Positions 17,170-26,055 of a DNA stretch of 64,000 nucleotides are shown one piece after another. Within the stretch, counting starts at the first letter, position 1. Every line of letters starts with the position of its first letter. The stretch is from contig JBKYIJ010000008.1 in the NCBI GenBank assembly GCA_047030855.1, positions 1,798,001-1,862,000 on the forward strand, read 5' to 3'. This DNA is from QVMM01 sp047030855 (GTDB lineage: Bacteria; Bacteroidota; Bacteroidia; Bacteroidales; Dysgonomonadaceae). A program made the position numbers and the translations under genes. Below the pieces are notes generated by a model. The model was not told where the DNA came from and made no database searches. It saw only the letters and a program-made list of their open reading frames with translations.

Positions 17170-18600
17170 TTACGACGAATAAGGGTGATCGCTCTGGTGG
17201 CAGTCAATTTTCAGTCCCTCGCGGCGGATAATGTCCTCAAGCAGTTGTTTGCCTGCGGCGCGCGGCGCGAAGTATACGTCGGTAATGTAACAGAAGCTCT
17301 TTTTTTTAGGTTCCTTTTCGTCTATGTGCCTCAACTTAATGTAGTTGTAATACATACGTGACGATCCCGAGTCCACTTTCACCTTGTCGTTGTCTTTCAG
17401 CGGCTCTACCCTTATCAGGCGGCACTCCTGCTCTTCTTTGAATGCTACGTGCTTCACCAGATAGCGCAGGTGTATAAGCAGTTCGCTGACGACTTCCTGC
17501 GTGCGTTTTTTCTCTTTAGTGTCTTTAAGGGTACTGAGGAAGTTGTGGATATCGGTTTTTAGTTTTTCCAAAGCCTTCTGTACCTTTTTCAACACATTGT
17601 CGATGTATTTCTGGTAATCCGTTACCATTTTTGCAATTTCTTCTTCTTTTTTTGAATCCTGATATTCCCGATAGAAAACGTGTTCTTCCTTGTGTCCTAC
17701 TGAGATAATTTTTTGCGTGACAGGATCAATGTAAATACAACGGAAAAGTGCTTCTTTGCTTTTAACTAACGGGTTTATTTTTTCTTCTCTCTTATTTTTT
17801 CTTTTATTTTCATCAAAGGTAGCAAGGCTTTGATTAATGGTTGCTCTTGAACTGAAAAAATCGGGATCGACAACGATGCTTACGCCTGTCGCCTCCTGCC
17901 CGTTTTCCTTTCCGTAGAGACGGAACTGGTTGAGGCAATCGGGATTAAAAATAAAACTGCCCACAAATGCCTGATAGTCGTTGTTGACGGAATCGTTGTC
18001 GAACTCTAAAAAGCGGAGCAACGGACGCCCTTCCTTCGGGTCGTTGGCGGTGGCTACCGTGTTGAGCCTGAAAGGCGATTGGTTGATAAACACTTCACAT
18101 ACGCCCCTTCGGGTATAATGCGCTACGTTCCGCTCTTCCTTTAAGTTCACATGTAGTAGGTCAATGATTTCAAACGATTGTATATAGATTTGCTCGAAAA
18201 AATCTTTTTTCTTGTCTTTAAAACCCAAAGTTGTTTTATTAAAGAATTTATCGCTTTCAAGAAAAGTTTTGAGAACTATATGAGAGTTTTTTGTGTTCTC
18301 TTTTTTAAAAAGAAGTACATTTAATAAATTGAAATTTGCTTTTGCAAAGCTTTCTCCAACTTCTTTGTATTGCTTTGTGTCATTACTTTTACTTTCATTC
18401 AGGTATGTCCATAGTGAAATGGCATATGCAGCAAAATATTCGGGTATTTCTACTACTCCGAGACTCTTTTTGTATAACGCCGCTGCTTTCTTATAATCAT
18501 ATTCCTTTAAAGCTTCAATAGACTTGTTATACATGTCTTTTAGCCTTACTTTCTCCTCATAGGTCAGATCTTCTCGCCTTTGTTTCGGTTTTGTGCTCAT
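17170..18600 (-). CDS. DUF2971-like protein with helical N-terminal repeats
   Basis: A 476-residue cytoplasmic protein. Residues 1-75 look like a TPR-type helix pair (YNKSIEALKEYDYKKAAALY). From about residue 160 the order of short motifs matches the DUF2971 family: VAHYTRRG, then TVATANDPKEG, then FVGSFIFNPDCLNQFRLYG, then a Gly-Val-Ser strand, and late in the protein VAFKEEQECRLIRV. An insert of coiled coil (about residues 320-380) lies between the last two, which is unusual for the family. The conserved His-Tyr and late Glu-x-Arg resemble the plan of ADP-ribosyltransferase folds; this is a hypothesis. DUF2971 genes are often seen in accessory regions, and some have been proposed as defence genes. 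The codons near 17500-18400 are AT-rich. Confidence 0.7.
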   Translation of the reverse strand: MSTKPKQRREDLTYEEKVRLKDMYNKSIEALKEYDYKKAAALYKKSLGVVEIPEYFAAYAISLWTYLNESKSNDTKQYKEVGESFAKANFNLLNVLLFKKENTKNSHIVLKTFLESDKFFNKTTLGFKDKKKDFFEQIYIQSFEIIDLLHVNLKEERNVAHYTRRGVCEVFINQSPFRLNTVATANDPKEGRPLLRFLEFDNDSVNNDYQAFVGSFIFNPDCLNQFRLYGKENGQEATGVSIVVDPDFFSSRATINQSLATFDENKRKNKREEKINPLVKSKEALFRCIYIDPVTQKIISVGHKEEHVFYREYQDSKKEEEIAKMVTDYQKYIDNVLKKVQKALEKLKTDIHNFLSTLKDTKEKKRTQEVVSELLIHLRYLVKHVAFKEEQECRLIRVEPLKDNDKVKVDSGSSRMYYNYIKLRHIDEKEPKKKSFCYITDVYFAPRAAGKQLLEDIIRREGLKIDCHQSDHPYSS

Positions 18601-18710
18601 GGTGTTTTGGCGTGTTGCGTTTTGTTTTCGGGTTTATATTCGGTTGCAAATATAATTCATTTGTGAGTAAGCAGCGGCAGGGAAAATACTGTTTTTCGGC
18701 ATAATGCAAA

Positions 18711-18742
18711 AAAAGGATGAAGCCTGCGAGCCTCATCCTTTC
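18711..18742 (-). terminator. Terminator after the leucine-rich-repeat protein gene
   Basis: AAAGGATGA pairs with TCATCCTTT. It lies 31 bases past the end of the leftward gene at 18774, with A-rich sequence on the far side serving as the T run of the leftward transcript. Confidence 0.8.
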
Positions 18743-18773
18743 TTAAGCTTTATCGGGTTTCGTGCGGACTGTC

Positions 18774-20750
18774 TTATTGTTTTTTGAACTTCTGAGACAC
18801 TTGTCCGTCGGCAGTCGTTACGCGGATGATGTAGAAGCCTTCCTGCATATCCCGCACGTCGATTTCAGTCACGTTGCCTGCTTTCTTAACCGTGCGTCCT
18901 GCCAAGTCGTAAACGGTTACGCTTTGCACTTCGTTCGGCGTGTCGATACGCAATACGTCCGAAACGGGGTTAGGATATACGTTGACGCTCAATTCCTGTT
19001 CGATAGCTGATTTTTCCGTTTGCTTAGCCTTGCGGGAATTTCCTGTAACGGTTACTTTATAGTTGAGTGTAAGTGACGGATAGGCGGGATTGGTAACTTT
19101 GCAGGTCAGCGTTTGTCCCAGTGAGTTTATTGATATATAGAACATTCCGTTACCGAAATTCACGGGATCCGTTGCAGGATTTCCTGCCTGATCGTACCAT
19201 TTGTAGGTGGAGATGTTGCCTCTGATATTGTATTCTCCCAGACTGATGACTCCGTCGTATCTCATTGTTATATTTATATCTTTCTGCGGAGCGATTGTTT
19301 GTCGCCATGTTTGTCCCACGCCGACAGGAAGTGTGGAGAACATGAAGTTGTTTTGAGACAAGTCGCAACTGTACAGTGTTTGTCCATCGGACATCAATAT
19401 CGAAGTCAGGTTGTTGTTCGAAGCGTTCAACGTTATTTTATCTTTTGAGATTGAGCTTATGTCGAGGCTTGTCAGCTGATTGTTGTTGCATGTCAGCGTA
19501 CTGAGATTGCGTGGTGCGAATAAGCCTGTTATTTTATTGTAGGAACAATCGACATTTTCCAGATATGCGTTATTGGAAATATCCAGCATGGAAAGATTGT
19601 TTTTTGAACAGTCCAATTTTTTCAGAAACTGGCAGCTTATTATATCGATATAAGACAGATTGCAGTTCGCAGCGTTGACTGTGGTGATATAGCCTTGATA
19701 CTGCAAATCGAGGCTGCTCAGGTTTTTGTTGTTCGGACAATCCAGAATTTCTAAAGCTCTGTTATTGCTGAGGTTTAAGCTGCTTATCTGATTGTTTCCG
19801 CAATAAAGTTTCTTGAGTTTAGGATTTCCTGTCAGGTCGAGGCTTGTCAGCTTGTTCGACGAGCAATACAGCTCTTCGAGATCGGGCAGGTTTTTTACGT
19901 CTAATGTCGTAAACGGATTGCTTGAGATAGCGAGTTTTTTCAGTTTGATGTTTTTTGAAAAGTCGAAACTTGTCAGTTTACTATTTCCGAAACCTAATGA
20001 TATGAGGTTTTCAAAGTATTGCAGGTATTCCCACTCAAAATCCGCGGTGCCGTCGAAAGACAAATATTTAAGCGACTCGGGATTCAATTCCAGTATATCT
20101 ATCGATTTGATATTGTTTCCTCCACAAGAGAGTTGCTCAAGCTTATAGTTGTTACCCAGTTTTAGTTCCGATAGATATGAATTTTCACAGTATAGCCATT
20201 TTAAGTCTTCGCAGCCGCTGACATCGAGTTTTCCGATCACAGCATTGCTGACGCGTAGTTCAACGAGAGCCTTTCTGTTATTAGCGCTTTTAGGCATTAT
20301 AAGATCTATCGGTTGTAAATAGGAATCAATCCAAATAGACTGTATGCGATTTTTGGACAGGTCTATTTTTTCGATATACTGATCTTTTATAAATAAAGCA
20401 TACAGGCTCGGGAAATAACTGCAATCAAGCGTTCCTGTGAAATTCCAGTCGAGAGCAGGATAACCTCCTAAGTTTAGTTGTGTCAGCCTGTAAGGCGGTT
20501 TTCCCCAGATACCTCCGTCTTCCCATGTACAGGCAAGGCGATTGTCGATCTCATTGCTTTTGATTTTTTCCACCCATGCCTCGGATGTGTACCAGTTGAG
20601 CGTATCATTTACCGATAGCTGGGCTCCATAAAGGTTATGCCCTTGACGAAGGAATTTACGGAGCCCTTCTTTGTCCGTTTCATGATACTTTTGCGCAGAT
20701 GCACCCAAACAAACGATAAGGAGTAGGGGCAATAATAAGAACTTTCTCAT
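18774..20750 (-). CDS. Secreted leucine-rich-repeat protein with T9SS sorting domain
   Basis: A 658-residue secreted protein. Signal peptide MRKFLLLPLLLIVCLGASAQ. Residues about 110-470 hold some 16 leucine-rich repeats of about 21 residues of the short internalin-like type: LEELYCSSNKLTSLDLTGNP, LKKLYCGNNQISSLNLSNNR, LEILDCPNNKNLSSLDLQ. Residues 480-570 are a beta domain. The C-terminus is a type IX sorting domain: VNVYPNPVSDVLRI, VTVYDLAGRTVKKAG, GFYIIRVTTADGQVSQKF. Such proteins are displayed on the cell surface, where the repeats would bind a protein ligand. Monocistronic, with its own terminator. Confidence 0.92.
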   Translation of the reverse strand: MRKFLLLPLLLIVCLGASAQKYHETDKEGLRKFLRQGHNLYGAQLSVNDTLNWYTSEAWVEKIKSNEIDNRLACTWEDGGIWGKPPYRLTQLNLGGYPALDWNFTGTLDCSYFPSLYALFIKDQYIEKIDLSKNRIQSIWIDSYLQPIDLIMPKSANNRKALVELRVSNAVIGKLDVSGCEDLKWLYCENSYLSELKLGNNYKLEQLSCGGNNIKSIDILELNPESLKYLSFDGTADFEWEYLQYFENLISLGFGNSKLTSFDFSKNIKLKKLAISSNPFTTLDVKNLPDLEELYCSSNKLTSLDLTGNPKLKKLYCGNNQISSLNLSNNRALEILDCPNNKNLSSLDLQYQGYITTVNAANCNLSYIDIISCQFLKKLDCSKNNLSMLDISNNAYLENVDCSYNKITGLFAPRNLSTLTCNNNQLTSLDISSISKDKITLNASNNNLTSILMSDGQTLYSCDLSQNNFMFSTLPVGVGQTWRQTIAPQKDINITMRYDGVISLGEYNIRGNISTYKWYDQAGNPATDPVNFGNGMFYISINSLGQTLTCKVTNPAYPSLTLNYKVTVTGNSRKAKQTEKSAIEQELSVNVYPNPVSDVLRIDTPNEVQSVTVYDLAGRTVKKAGNVTEIDVRDMQEGFYIIRVTTADGQVSQKFKKQ

Positions 20751-21050
20751 AATAAATAATTTAAACGGTTAAATAATATAGTGTATTAACATTCGCATAT
20801 GATGCGATGCCAATACTTGTTTTTCAAGTATTTATTATGGGGGGAAAGTTTCCGTAAATATATAAACAATATTTATAATTTAATATGTTTTATCTAAAAT
20901 TTTTTAATAAGAATATTCATAGTTAATATTTTTATTGTTTCTTAAATGAAACGGAAATATTTAAGTATTAACATGTTTTCCTGTTAATAAGAACTTTTCC
21001 TGTTGTTTTTTTGTTTATATACCATAAACCGAGAAAAAATTAAAGGAATA
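20751..21050. other. AT-rich intergenic region
   Basis: About 300 bases of divergent promoter region between the leftward leucine-rich-repeat gene and the rightward small genes. No reading frame, repeat or hairpin of note was seen. Confidence 0.6.
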
Positions 21051-21218
21051 ATGGACAAGAAAAAAATTGATCACGATGATCCGGATACTACAAACGCATT
21101 TCAGATCGTAAATGAAAGTACCGAAAGCGACGAAAATGCGGAAGAGGCTTCGAACAAGGATGTTAAGGACGCTACAAAAACGATAAACCCGGATAAAAAT
21201 ACGTTAGACAGAGGATAG
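21051..21218 (+). CDS. Small highly acidic protein of unknown function
   Basis: A 55-residue soluble protein rich in Asp, Glu, Asn and Thr (KIDHDDPDTTNAF, ESTESDENAEEASNKD). Composition suggests a disordered protein. The start at 21051 is chosen because AAAGGAATA precedes it; an upstream start at 21003 would add 16 residues of low quality. Five bases separate it from the ferredoxin-like gene, so the two are co-transcribed. Confidence 0.55.
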   Translation: MDKKKIDHDDPDTTNAFQIVNESTESDENAEEASNKDVKDATKTINPDKNTLDRG

Positions 21219-21223
21219 TTGCG

Positions 21224-21439
21224 ATGGGTAAAATACTGAAATATTCGAACGGCGAAATCACGGTTGTCTGGGAACCAGCCTTGTGTATGCACGCGGGCAA
21301 TTGCATGCAGATGCTGCCCGAGGTGTATCGTCCCGATAAAAGATCATGGATAGATGTCAGCAAAGCTTCGACCGAGGAACTTGTTGCTCAGATCGGATGC
21401 TGCCCTACGGGAGCTCTTTCTTTCACGAAAGATGAGTGA
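21224..21439 (+). CDS. Divergent single-cluster 4Fe-4S protein (YjdI-like)
   Basis: A 71-residue cytoplasmic protein of the divergent 4Fe-4S mono-cluster family. The cluster ligands are visible as C-x5-C (LCMHAGNCMQM) and CC-PTGAL near residues 58-64 (IGCCPTGALSF). The intervening sequence EVYRPDKRSWIDVSKAS fits the family. The role is not known; these proteins often stand near small redox or GNAT proteins. A hairpin terminator is about 120 bases downstream. Confidence 0.85.
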   Translation: MGKILKYSNGEITVVWEPALCMHAGNCMQMLPEVYRPDKRSWIDVSKASTEELVAQIGCCPTGALSFTKDE

Positions 21440-21557
21440 GGTCTGAATGCCGTTTTGGGCAGGAAATTAAATTCCAGCAAACATTTTAAGGTAGATTAGT
21501 GTTATGAATAGAAAGTTATTTAGGGGGTAAATAATAATACAGTTAAGAAAAGAGGAG

Positions 21558-21596
21558 GGAGAGTTCGTGGCGTGATGTCATGAACTCTCTTTTTTA
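21558..21596 (+). terminator. Terminator downstream of the iron-sulfur protein gene
   Basis: GAGAGTTC pairs with GAACTCTC and is followed by TTTTTT. It is preceded by a purine-rich run (AAGAAAAGAGGAGGG). Confidence 0.75.
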
Positions 21597-21732
21597 TGCC
21601 TTTACGGGTACGGGAAAATTCAAACGGTTTCAGTCTCATGTGTTAAATAACATGTTTTTTGTGTCGGTTTATTTATTAACTTAGTGGCAGTCGAAAACAA
21701 ACCAAGTGTCTAACTTAAAACTAATTATTGTC

Positions 21733-22119
21733 ATGAAAAAAATAGTTTTATTTTTCTTCCTTTCGTTTTTTACGCTTGCCGCGAGTGCCAAAGGTGCGGC
21801 TGCTCAGAAGGAGCTTTGCAGGTTTAATCTTTTTTTTCTGACAGAGAATAATATTACCGATCGGGGCTCGTATGTAAGGTATCATGACGGGACAAAAGAA
21901 GTAACTCAGCCTTTGAGACAAATAAGCAACCTGCTTAATGTCCAGAAAGGGAGCACTGTTGTGATTTATCTCTATTTAGACGGTAGCACGGACGGTTGCG
22001 TTGATATAACAGGTTACGGAACGAGACCTATTGGCGGAACGTTTGTGGATTTCTTCTACTATTTTAATATAACAGAAGATTCTACTGTTGAGATTCGTGC
22101 AAGAGATTGGGCACGTTGA
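21733..22119 (+). CDS. Small secreted protein of unknown function
   Basis: A 128-residue exported protein. Signal peptide MKKIVLFFFLSFFTLAASAK; mature part of about 105 residues, mainly beta strands (FNLFFLTENNITDRGSYVRY, GSTVVIYLYLDGSTDGCVDI) with two cysteines. The gene at 23200 has a similar plan (signal peptide plus a small beta domain) but no obvious sequence identity. A start at 21706 would put nine residues ahead of the signal peptide. No family recognised. Confidence 0.7.
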   Translation: MKKIVLFFFLSFFTLAASAKGAAAQKELCRFNLFFLTENNITDRGSYVRYHDGTKEVTQPLRQISNLLNVQKGSTVVIYLYLDGSTDGCVDITGYGTRPIGGTFVDFFYYFNITEDSTVEIRARDWAR

Positions 22120-22296
22120 AATTATCAGCTTATATCCCCGATAAATGACAGCAAGCACATCGGAGTTTTGTTTGAAGAAATGGAGTGGTAATTAGTCACA
22201 GATATGTATGTGTTTTTAGGGGAGGATGTCTTATAAGGGAGGCATCCTCTTTCATTGAATCGGGAACATTACGGATATATTAAGCGTTTAAATCGT

Positions 22297-22503
22297 ATGG
22301 AACTGACTTTTAATTTTTCGTATATCATCTGGGGAACGGTTATCCTTGCCTTCATCTGCTTCGGATTGAATGCGGCTTTCAGCATGAAGGGACGAAAAGG
22401 GAACGCGAAGTTTTTCCTTGTTCTGGGCGTCTGTTTTGTCGCCCTGCTCGTTCTGGCTTTGCTGTTTGTCGCCATATCGCCCTATCTGAGGAGAATGGCT
22501 TGA
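22297..22503 (+). CDS. Small two-helix membrane protein
   Basis: A 68-residue protein with two hydrophobic helices (YIIWGTVILAFICFGLNAAF and FFLVLGVCFVALLVLALLFV) separated by the basic loop SMKGRKGNAK, a hairpin topology with the loop in the cytoplasm. The earlier start at 22255 overlaps a hairpin that probably ends the preceding transcript (22219-22255). No family recognised. Confidence 0.65.
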   Translation: MELTFNFSYIIWGTVILAFICFGLNAAFSMKGRKGNAKFFLVLGVCFVALLVLALLFVAISPYLRRMA

Positions 22504-22637
22504 CAAATCTAAGAACGGAATGTGAACAATACGCAATTATGTTGTGCAACACTTGAACGGTTTACATTTTGTAATTCTCGTGAAAAATGACTAACTATGT
22601 GAACGGCACTTGACATAAACTTAAAAAACAACCGGTT

Positions 22638-22787
22638 ATGAAAAAGAAGAAGGTATTACTGGCATTATTGGCTTTAGCCTGCGTCGCGATGGTTTCGTGC
22701 AAATCGCATCCCGAACCTCCGCACAAACACAAAAAACCTCATACCGAAAAGCCTCATCATCACAAACCCCGTCCGCCCAAGCCTTAA
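22638..22787 (+). CDS. Tiny histidine- and proline-rich lipoprotein
   Basis: A 49-residue lipoprotein too short for usual gene callers. Signal peptide MKKKKVLLALLALACVAMVS with lipobox cysteine at 21; the mature 29 residues are CKSHPEPPHKHKKPHTEKPH followed by HHKPRPPKP, with seven His and no acidic-run export signal. Such His/Lys/Pro peptides can bind metals such as Zn, Ni or Cu; that is inference. The start has a good upstream site (ACCGGTT spacing) and the codons are consistent. It is convergent with the tiny gene at 22812-22991. Confidence 0.7.
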   Translation: MKKKKVLLALLALACVAMVSCKSHPEPPHKHKKPHTEKPHHHKPRPPKP

Positions 22788-22811
22788 CGGACGGCACACG
22801 GGTTATGATCA

Positions 22812-22991
22812 TTATTTTTTGCCGACGATGTTCGCCACGTCGATCGTCAATTTGTGGTAATCCCTGAGCAGGCTGTCCTGATAGCGGATCAGTTCCCGCT
22901 GCGTTTTCATCGTCCGCGTGTTCCTTTCGCACACAAGGAGAAGAGCCGCCACTGCCACGAGCAGGACGGCTGCCAACTGTTTTATTTTCAT
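22812..22991 (-). CDS. Tiny single-helix membrane protein
   Basis: A 59-residue protein with a basic start (MKIKQ), one membrane helix (LAAVLLVAVAALLLV) and a short charged helix outside (QRELIRYQDSLLRDYHKLTI). The layout is like inner-membrane spanins or small anchored peptides of phages and hosts, but there is no lysis cassette nearby, so no function is claimed. Confidence 0.55.
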   Translation of the reverse strand: MKIKQLAAVLLVAVAALLLVCERNTRTMKTQRELIRYQDSLLRDYHKLTIDVANIVGKK

Positions 22992-23034
22992 AATGTAAAA
23001 GTTAAAAATTAATTTCCGAAAACATTTTAGACGA

Positions 23035-23057
23035 TAATGCGTTATAATAACGCATTA
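23035..23057. repeat. Perfect 23-base palindrome
   Basis: TAATGCGTTAT, one A, then ATAACGCATTA. The left arm recurs at 14201-14217 (TAATGCGTTATAATGAC) and partly at 32438-32452 (TAGCGTTATAATGAC), each in an intergenic region. An operator for a dimeric regulator is the simplest reading. Confidence 0.6.
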
Positions 23058-23085
23058 AGTTATACAATTGAAAAAAAGAGGGAGG

Positions 23086-23112
23086 ATCTGCAATGTGATA
23101 TTGCGGATTTTT
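23086..23112 (+). terminator. Hairpin after a purine run
   Basis: ATCTGCAAT pairs with ATTGCGGAT (one G-T pair), then a T-rich tail. No gene ends just upstream on this strand, so it may close a small RNA or a leader. Confidence 0.5.
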
Positions 23113-23199
23113 CTTTTTTAGGATATAGTCTTTTTCTGTTTTTTATTTTATTATCTTTACTTCCGACAGTGTCTTATATTAATCTAAATTTTATTTATT

Positions 23200-23640
23200 A
23201 TGAAAAAGACTATTTTCAGTTTACTGTTCCTTTTTTGTTTACTCGGAAACAACGATTTAAAAGCCCAGTCTCTTTTCCAATCGGATAAGAAAATAATTTT
23301 AAAAATTGATCCTCGTTCACCTTCTCTTGTAACTGTTTACTACACTATTGCCGTGAATGGTGGTACTTGGCATAAACAGATCACTCTGATGCCAGGGCAA
23401 ACCTATACGATATACCATAAAAGACCATTTGTAATGAATTGGAATCTTATAGATGTTCGTTTTAATGAACGTAATACTCTTTATACAAATATAGATGTTA
23501 GTAAAGAAATTTATATTCATAATGTGCCATGCCTTATTACTGGCGGTCCTGAAGAAAATTCTGGTGGCAGTGCAGGCGGTATTATAACAAATACCGAAAT
23601 CTATACCGTCAATATTTTTGAAGATTTTACAGTAGGATAA
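23200..23640 (+). CDS. Small secreted beta-rich protein
   Basis: A 146-residue exported protein. Signal peptide MKKTIFSLLFLFCLLGNNDLKAQ. The mature part has strands such as IILKIDPRSPSLVTVYYTIA and QTYTIYHKRPFVMNWNLIDV, then a Gly/Ser-rich loop (GGPEENSGGSAGG). No sorting domain or lipobox. It is AT-rich compared with the genes that follow. No family recognised. Confidence 0.7.
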   Translation: MKKTIFSLLFLFCLLGNNDLKAQSLFQSDKKIILKIDPRSPSLVTVYYTIAVNGGTWHKQITLMPGQTYTIYHKRPFVMNWNLIDVRFNERNTLYTNIDVSKEIYIHNVPCLITGGPEENSGGSAGGIITNTEIYTVNIFEDFTVG

Positions 23641-23666
23641 TAAGTGAAGTAAAAATCAATTAATTT

Positions 23667-23695
23667 AAGCTCTCCGTCATAGGAGGGCTTTTTTT
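23667..23695. terminator. Bidirectional terminator
   Basis: AAGCTCTCC pairs with GGAGGGCTT, followed by T residues on the right and A residues on the left. It lies between the convergent secreted-protein gene and the phage helicase gene. Confidence 0.8.
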
Positions 23696-23706
23696 ATACC
23701 TTCCTT

Positions 23707-25077
23707 TCAAAACGCCGCTTTTTCGTATGCCGAAAACTGTTTTTGGGGGATATCCTTCAGGTTGGCGTCGGTGAAGTGCGTCAGCTTTTCGTCGAAGCGG
23801 AGCAGGAATTTCAGCACGCCCATGTTGCGTCCTTTGGCGACGTCTATCATGGCGTAGCCCGCCGTTTCGTATTCGCCGAAAGGTTCGGGAAAGTCGCGGT
23901 TGTACTTCGCCGGCTGATAGACGAACATCACCACGTCGGCGGCTTCGAATATCTGTCCGCTGCCGCGTACGCGGTTCATGTTGGGCACGGGGTTGGACGC
24001 GTCGCGGTTGAGCTGCGAGAGTGCCACGATCCAGATGTCCAGCTCTTTGGCGAGGTTCTTGAGCCTGCGCGCCACGCTTGCCATTTGCTGCTCGTCGCTC
24101 GCCCCTTTCATGTTCACGTTGAGGATCTGGAGGTAGTCGATCACTACGCCCGAAATGCCGTGTTTCGCCTTCATCGTGCGGATCGAGTTGAGAATGGTGT
24201 CGATGTTCGACGTGCTGCGGTCGTCGAACAGGATGCACGAATTGTACAGTGCCGAAACGGAATTGTCGAGCCGTTCGATCTGGTAGGGGGCGAGGGGCGA
24301 ATAGAGCAGGCGGTTGGACGATATTCCGCTCTGCATCGCCATAAGCCGCGCGGCAAGCTGTTCCTTTTTCATCTCGAGCGAATAGACGGCTATCCTGTCG
24401 TTGTTGGTCAGGGCGGCGTTGAGCGTCATAGAGAGGGCGAGCGACGTCTTTCCGTGCGACGACTCCCCGCCGACGATTATCAGATCCGATTTCTGCAATC
24501 CGCCCGAATGTTTGTCGAACACCGAAAAGCCTGTGGGCGAACCCGTCAGGCTGGTTTCGTTCGAGAGGTTGCGGTTGATGATGTCGTAAACGCCCTGCAC
24601 GGCTTCCTTTATGGTGCTTATCGAGCTTTGCCCCGTTTGATAGAGGTTTTCGAGTACCTCTTTGGTACGGTTCGCGATGTTGAACAGGTCTTCGTCCGCC
24701 GAGCACGAAACGGTTTGCAGGTAGTTGCCCAGCGAAAACAGCTTGCGTTTTGCCGCCAGATCGCACAGGTAAACGGCATGGCGGTAGACGGGCGTGCGGA
24801 ATGTGGTGTCTTCGTTCAGCGTCAGTATCCTGCCTGTGGCGTCGCTGCCGTCGCTTTGTTTGAGGCGTGCTAATATCGAGAACGCGTCTATTTCCGATCC
24901 TTCCGCCTCTAATTGCAGGTAGATGGCGAAAACGTTTTTGTGAAACGGATCGTCGAAACATTCGTCCGACAGGATGTCACGCACTTCGTTAAACTTGTCG
25001 CGATAGTCGATGATGCTTCCCAGCACGAGTTTTTCCACTTCGTGATCGTGGGGCGGCGTCGTGGTTTTACTTTGCAT
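23707..25077 (-). CDS. Phage-type replicative DNA helicase (DnaB family)
   Basis: A 456-residue DnaB-like helicase, which unwinds DNA 5' to 3' as a hexamer at the fork. N-terminal DnaB domain at about 10-110 (HDHEVEKLVLGSIIDYRDKF, then HKNVFAIYLQLEAEGSEIDA). RecA-like motor from about 170: GFSVFDKHSGGLQKSDLIIV then GGESSHGKTS as Walker A, VIDYLQIL as Walker B, and VALSQLNRD followed by SGQIFEAADVVMF. The start at 25077 is preceded by GGAGAAC; a longer frame upstream overlaps the initiator gene and is rejected. GC content is higher than in the neighbours to the left. It overlaps the initiator gene by 11 bases. The host helicase is usually DnaB itself; the gene context marks this copy as prophage-borne. 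Confidence 0.92.
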   Translation of the reverse strand: MQSKTTTPPHDHEVEKLVLGSIIDYRDKFNEVRDILSDECFDDPFHKNVFAIYLQLEAEGSEIDAFSILARLKQSDGSDATGRILTLNEDTTFRTPVYRHAVYLCDLAAKRKLFSLGNYLQTVSCSADEDLFNIANRTKEVLENLYQTGQSSISTIKEAVQGVYDIINRNLSNETSLTGSPTGFSVFDKHSGGLQKSDLIIVGGESSHGKTSLALSMTLNAALTNNDRIAVYSLEMKKEQLAARLMAMQSGISSNRLLYSPLAPYQIERLDNSVSALYNSCILFDDRSTSNIDTILNSIRTMKAKHGISGVVIDYLQILNVNMKGASDEQQMASVARRLKNLAKELDIWIVALSQLNRDASNPVPNMNRVRGSGQIFEAADVVMFVYQPAKYNRDFPEPFGEYETAGYAMIDVAKGRNMGVLKFLLRFDEKLTHFTDANLKDIPQKQFSAYEKAAF

Positions 25078-25768
25078 AATTTGTTCTCCTTTCCAGCCAG
25101 TTGAGGGCTGTTTTATAAGTCCAGATGTATTTCTTGGGCAGTCCTTTGGTATTCTCCATTTTCTCCAGTATGTCCTGTATTTCTTCGGACGAATAGCGTG
25201 TCTTGAGCTTGCGGAACTCTTCTTCGGTGATTTGTTTCTGAATTTTCCGCACGTTGGGGCAGGTGGTGTCGAGCCAGATGTTAAAGCGGTCGTAGTCGGT
25301 TTTGGGTTCCGCCGTTGTTTTTCCCCCTGCAACCCCCTTTTCGTTACTACTATTACCTTTACTATTACCATAACCCTTCGGAGAGGGTAGGGTAAGGGTT
25401 AAAAAATACTGTTCAATTTTCTGAAAATTAAATAAATGCAGGTTTTCTTCCAGCCTGCGGATAATCGACGCGCGGACTTTTATCGCCGAATCGAGGGGAA
25501 AGTTTTTCTGGTGTTTGATGAAGTTTATTACAAATATGACTTTGCCGTCGGCTGAAAACAGGATTTTCTCCTTTATGCCCTCCAAAGCGGCGTTCACGCC
25601 CTGCTTATCGGTGCCGAGATCGAAAGCGAATTTCCGTTCGTTGTATTCGACGAAACCCGCAATGTCGCACTGATCGCACAGGTATAGGAACAGAAGCTTC
25701 TGAACAGGCTTGAGGTCTAAAAACCACGAGTCGCTCCATTTGTCGGTATTTGTAAATCGGTATGCCAT
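25067..25768 (-). CDS. Phage replication initiation/organizer protein
   Basis: A 233-residue protein. The N-terminal 110 residues (AYRFTNTDKWSDSWFLDLKP, QKLLFLYLCDQCDIAGFVEY, RKFAFDLGTDKQGVNAALEG) match the winged-helix N-terminus typical of replication proteins of Bacteroidales phages and elements. A low-complexity linker (about 118-150, rich in Ser, Gly, Asn) leads to a C-terminal helical domain (EEEFRKLKTRYSSEEIQDIL and YIWTYKTALNWLERR), like the helicase-loading part of DnaD/replication organizer proteins. It overlaps the helicase gene, as expected for a loader and helicase pair. The start at 25768 (MAYRFTN) is preferred; codons upstream are poor. Confidence 0.85.
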   Translation of the reverse strand: MAYRFTNTDKWSDSWFLDLKPVQKLLFLYLCDQCDIAGFVEYNERKFAFDLGTDKQGVNAALEGIKEKILFSADGKVIFVINFIKHQKNFPLDSAIKVRASIIRRLEENLHLFNFQKIEQYFLTLTLPSPKGYGNSKGNSSNEKGVAGGKTTAEPKTDYDRFNIWLDTTCPNVRKIQKQITEEEFRKLKTRYSSEEIQDILEKMENTKGLPKKYIWTYKTALNWLERRTNYAK

Positions 25769-26055
25769 TGTATTTTTGTTGTTTATTTTTTTATTAATTT
25801 TCTTTCCGTTCATTTTGCCTTGATGCAAAACGAACGGATGCCGCAAGTCCTCGCATTATTATTTTGCTAAGTTGGGAATAATATCTTCGGGAAAATAATT
25901 TTAATTGGTTATTTTCTCCGATCTGATAGTCAGTGTTTTATATGTTTATTTGCGGATCTTCCGCAGGTTTTGCAGAAATTTCCGCACTCTCCGGCATATT
26001 TCCCGCAAGAAAAATTCATAGTTACTTCCTTTTTTCTTTTCTTTGGGATAAACGA

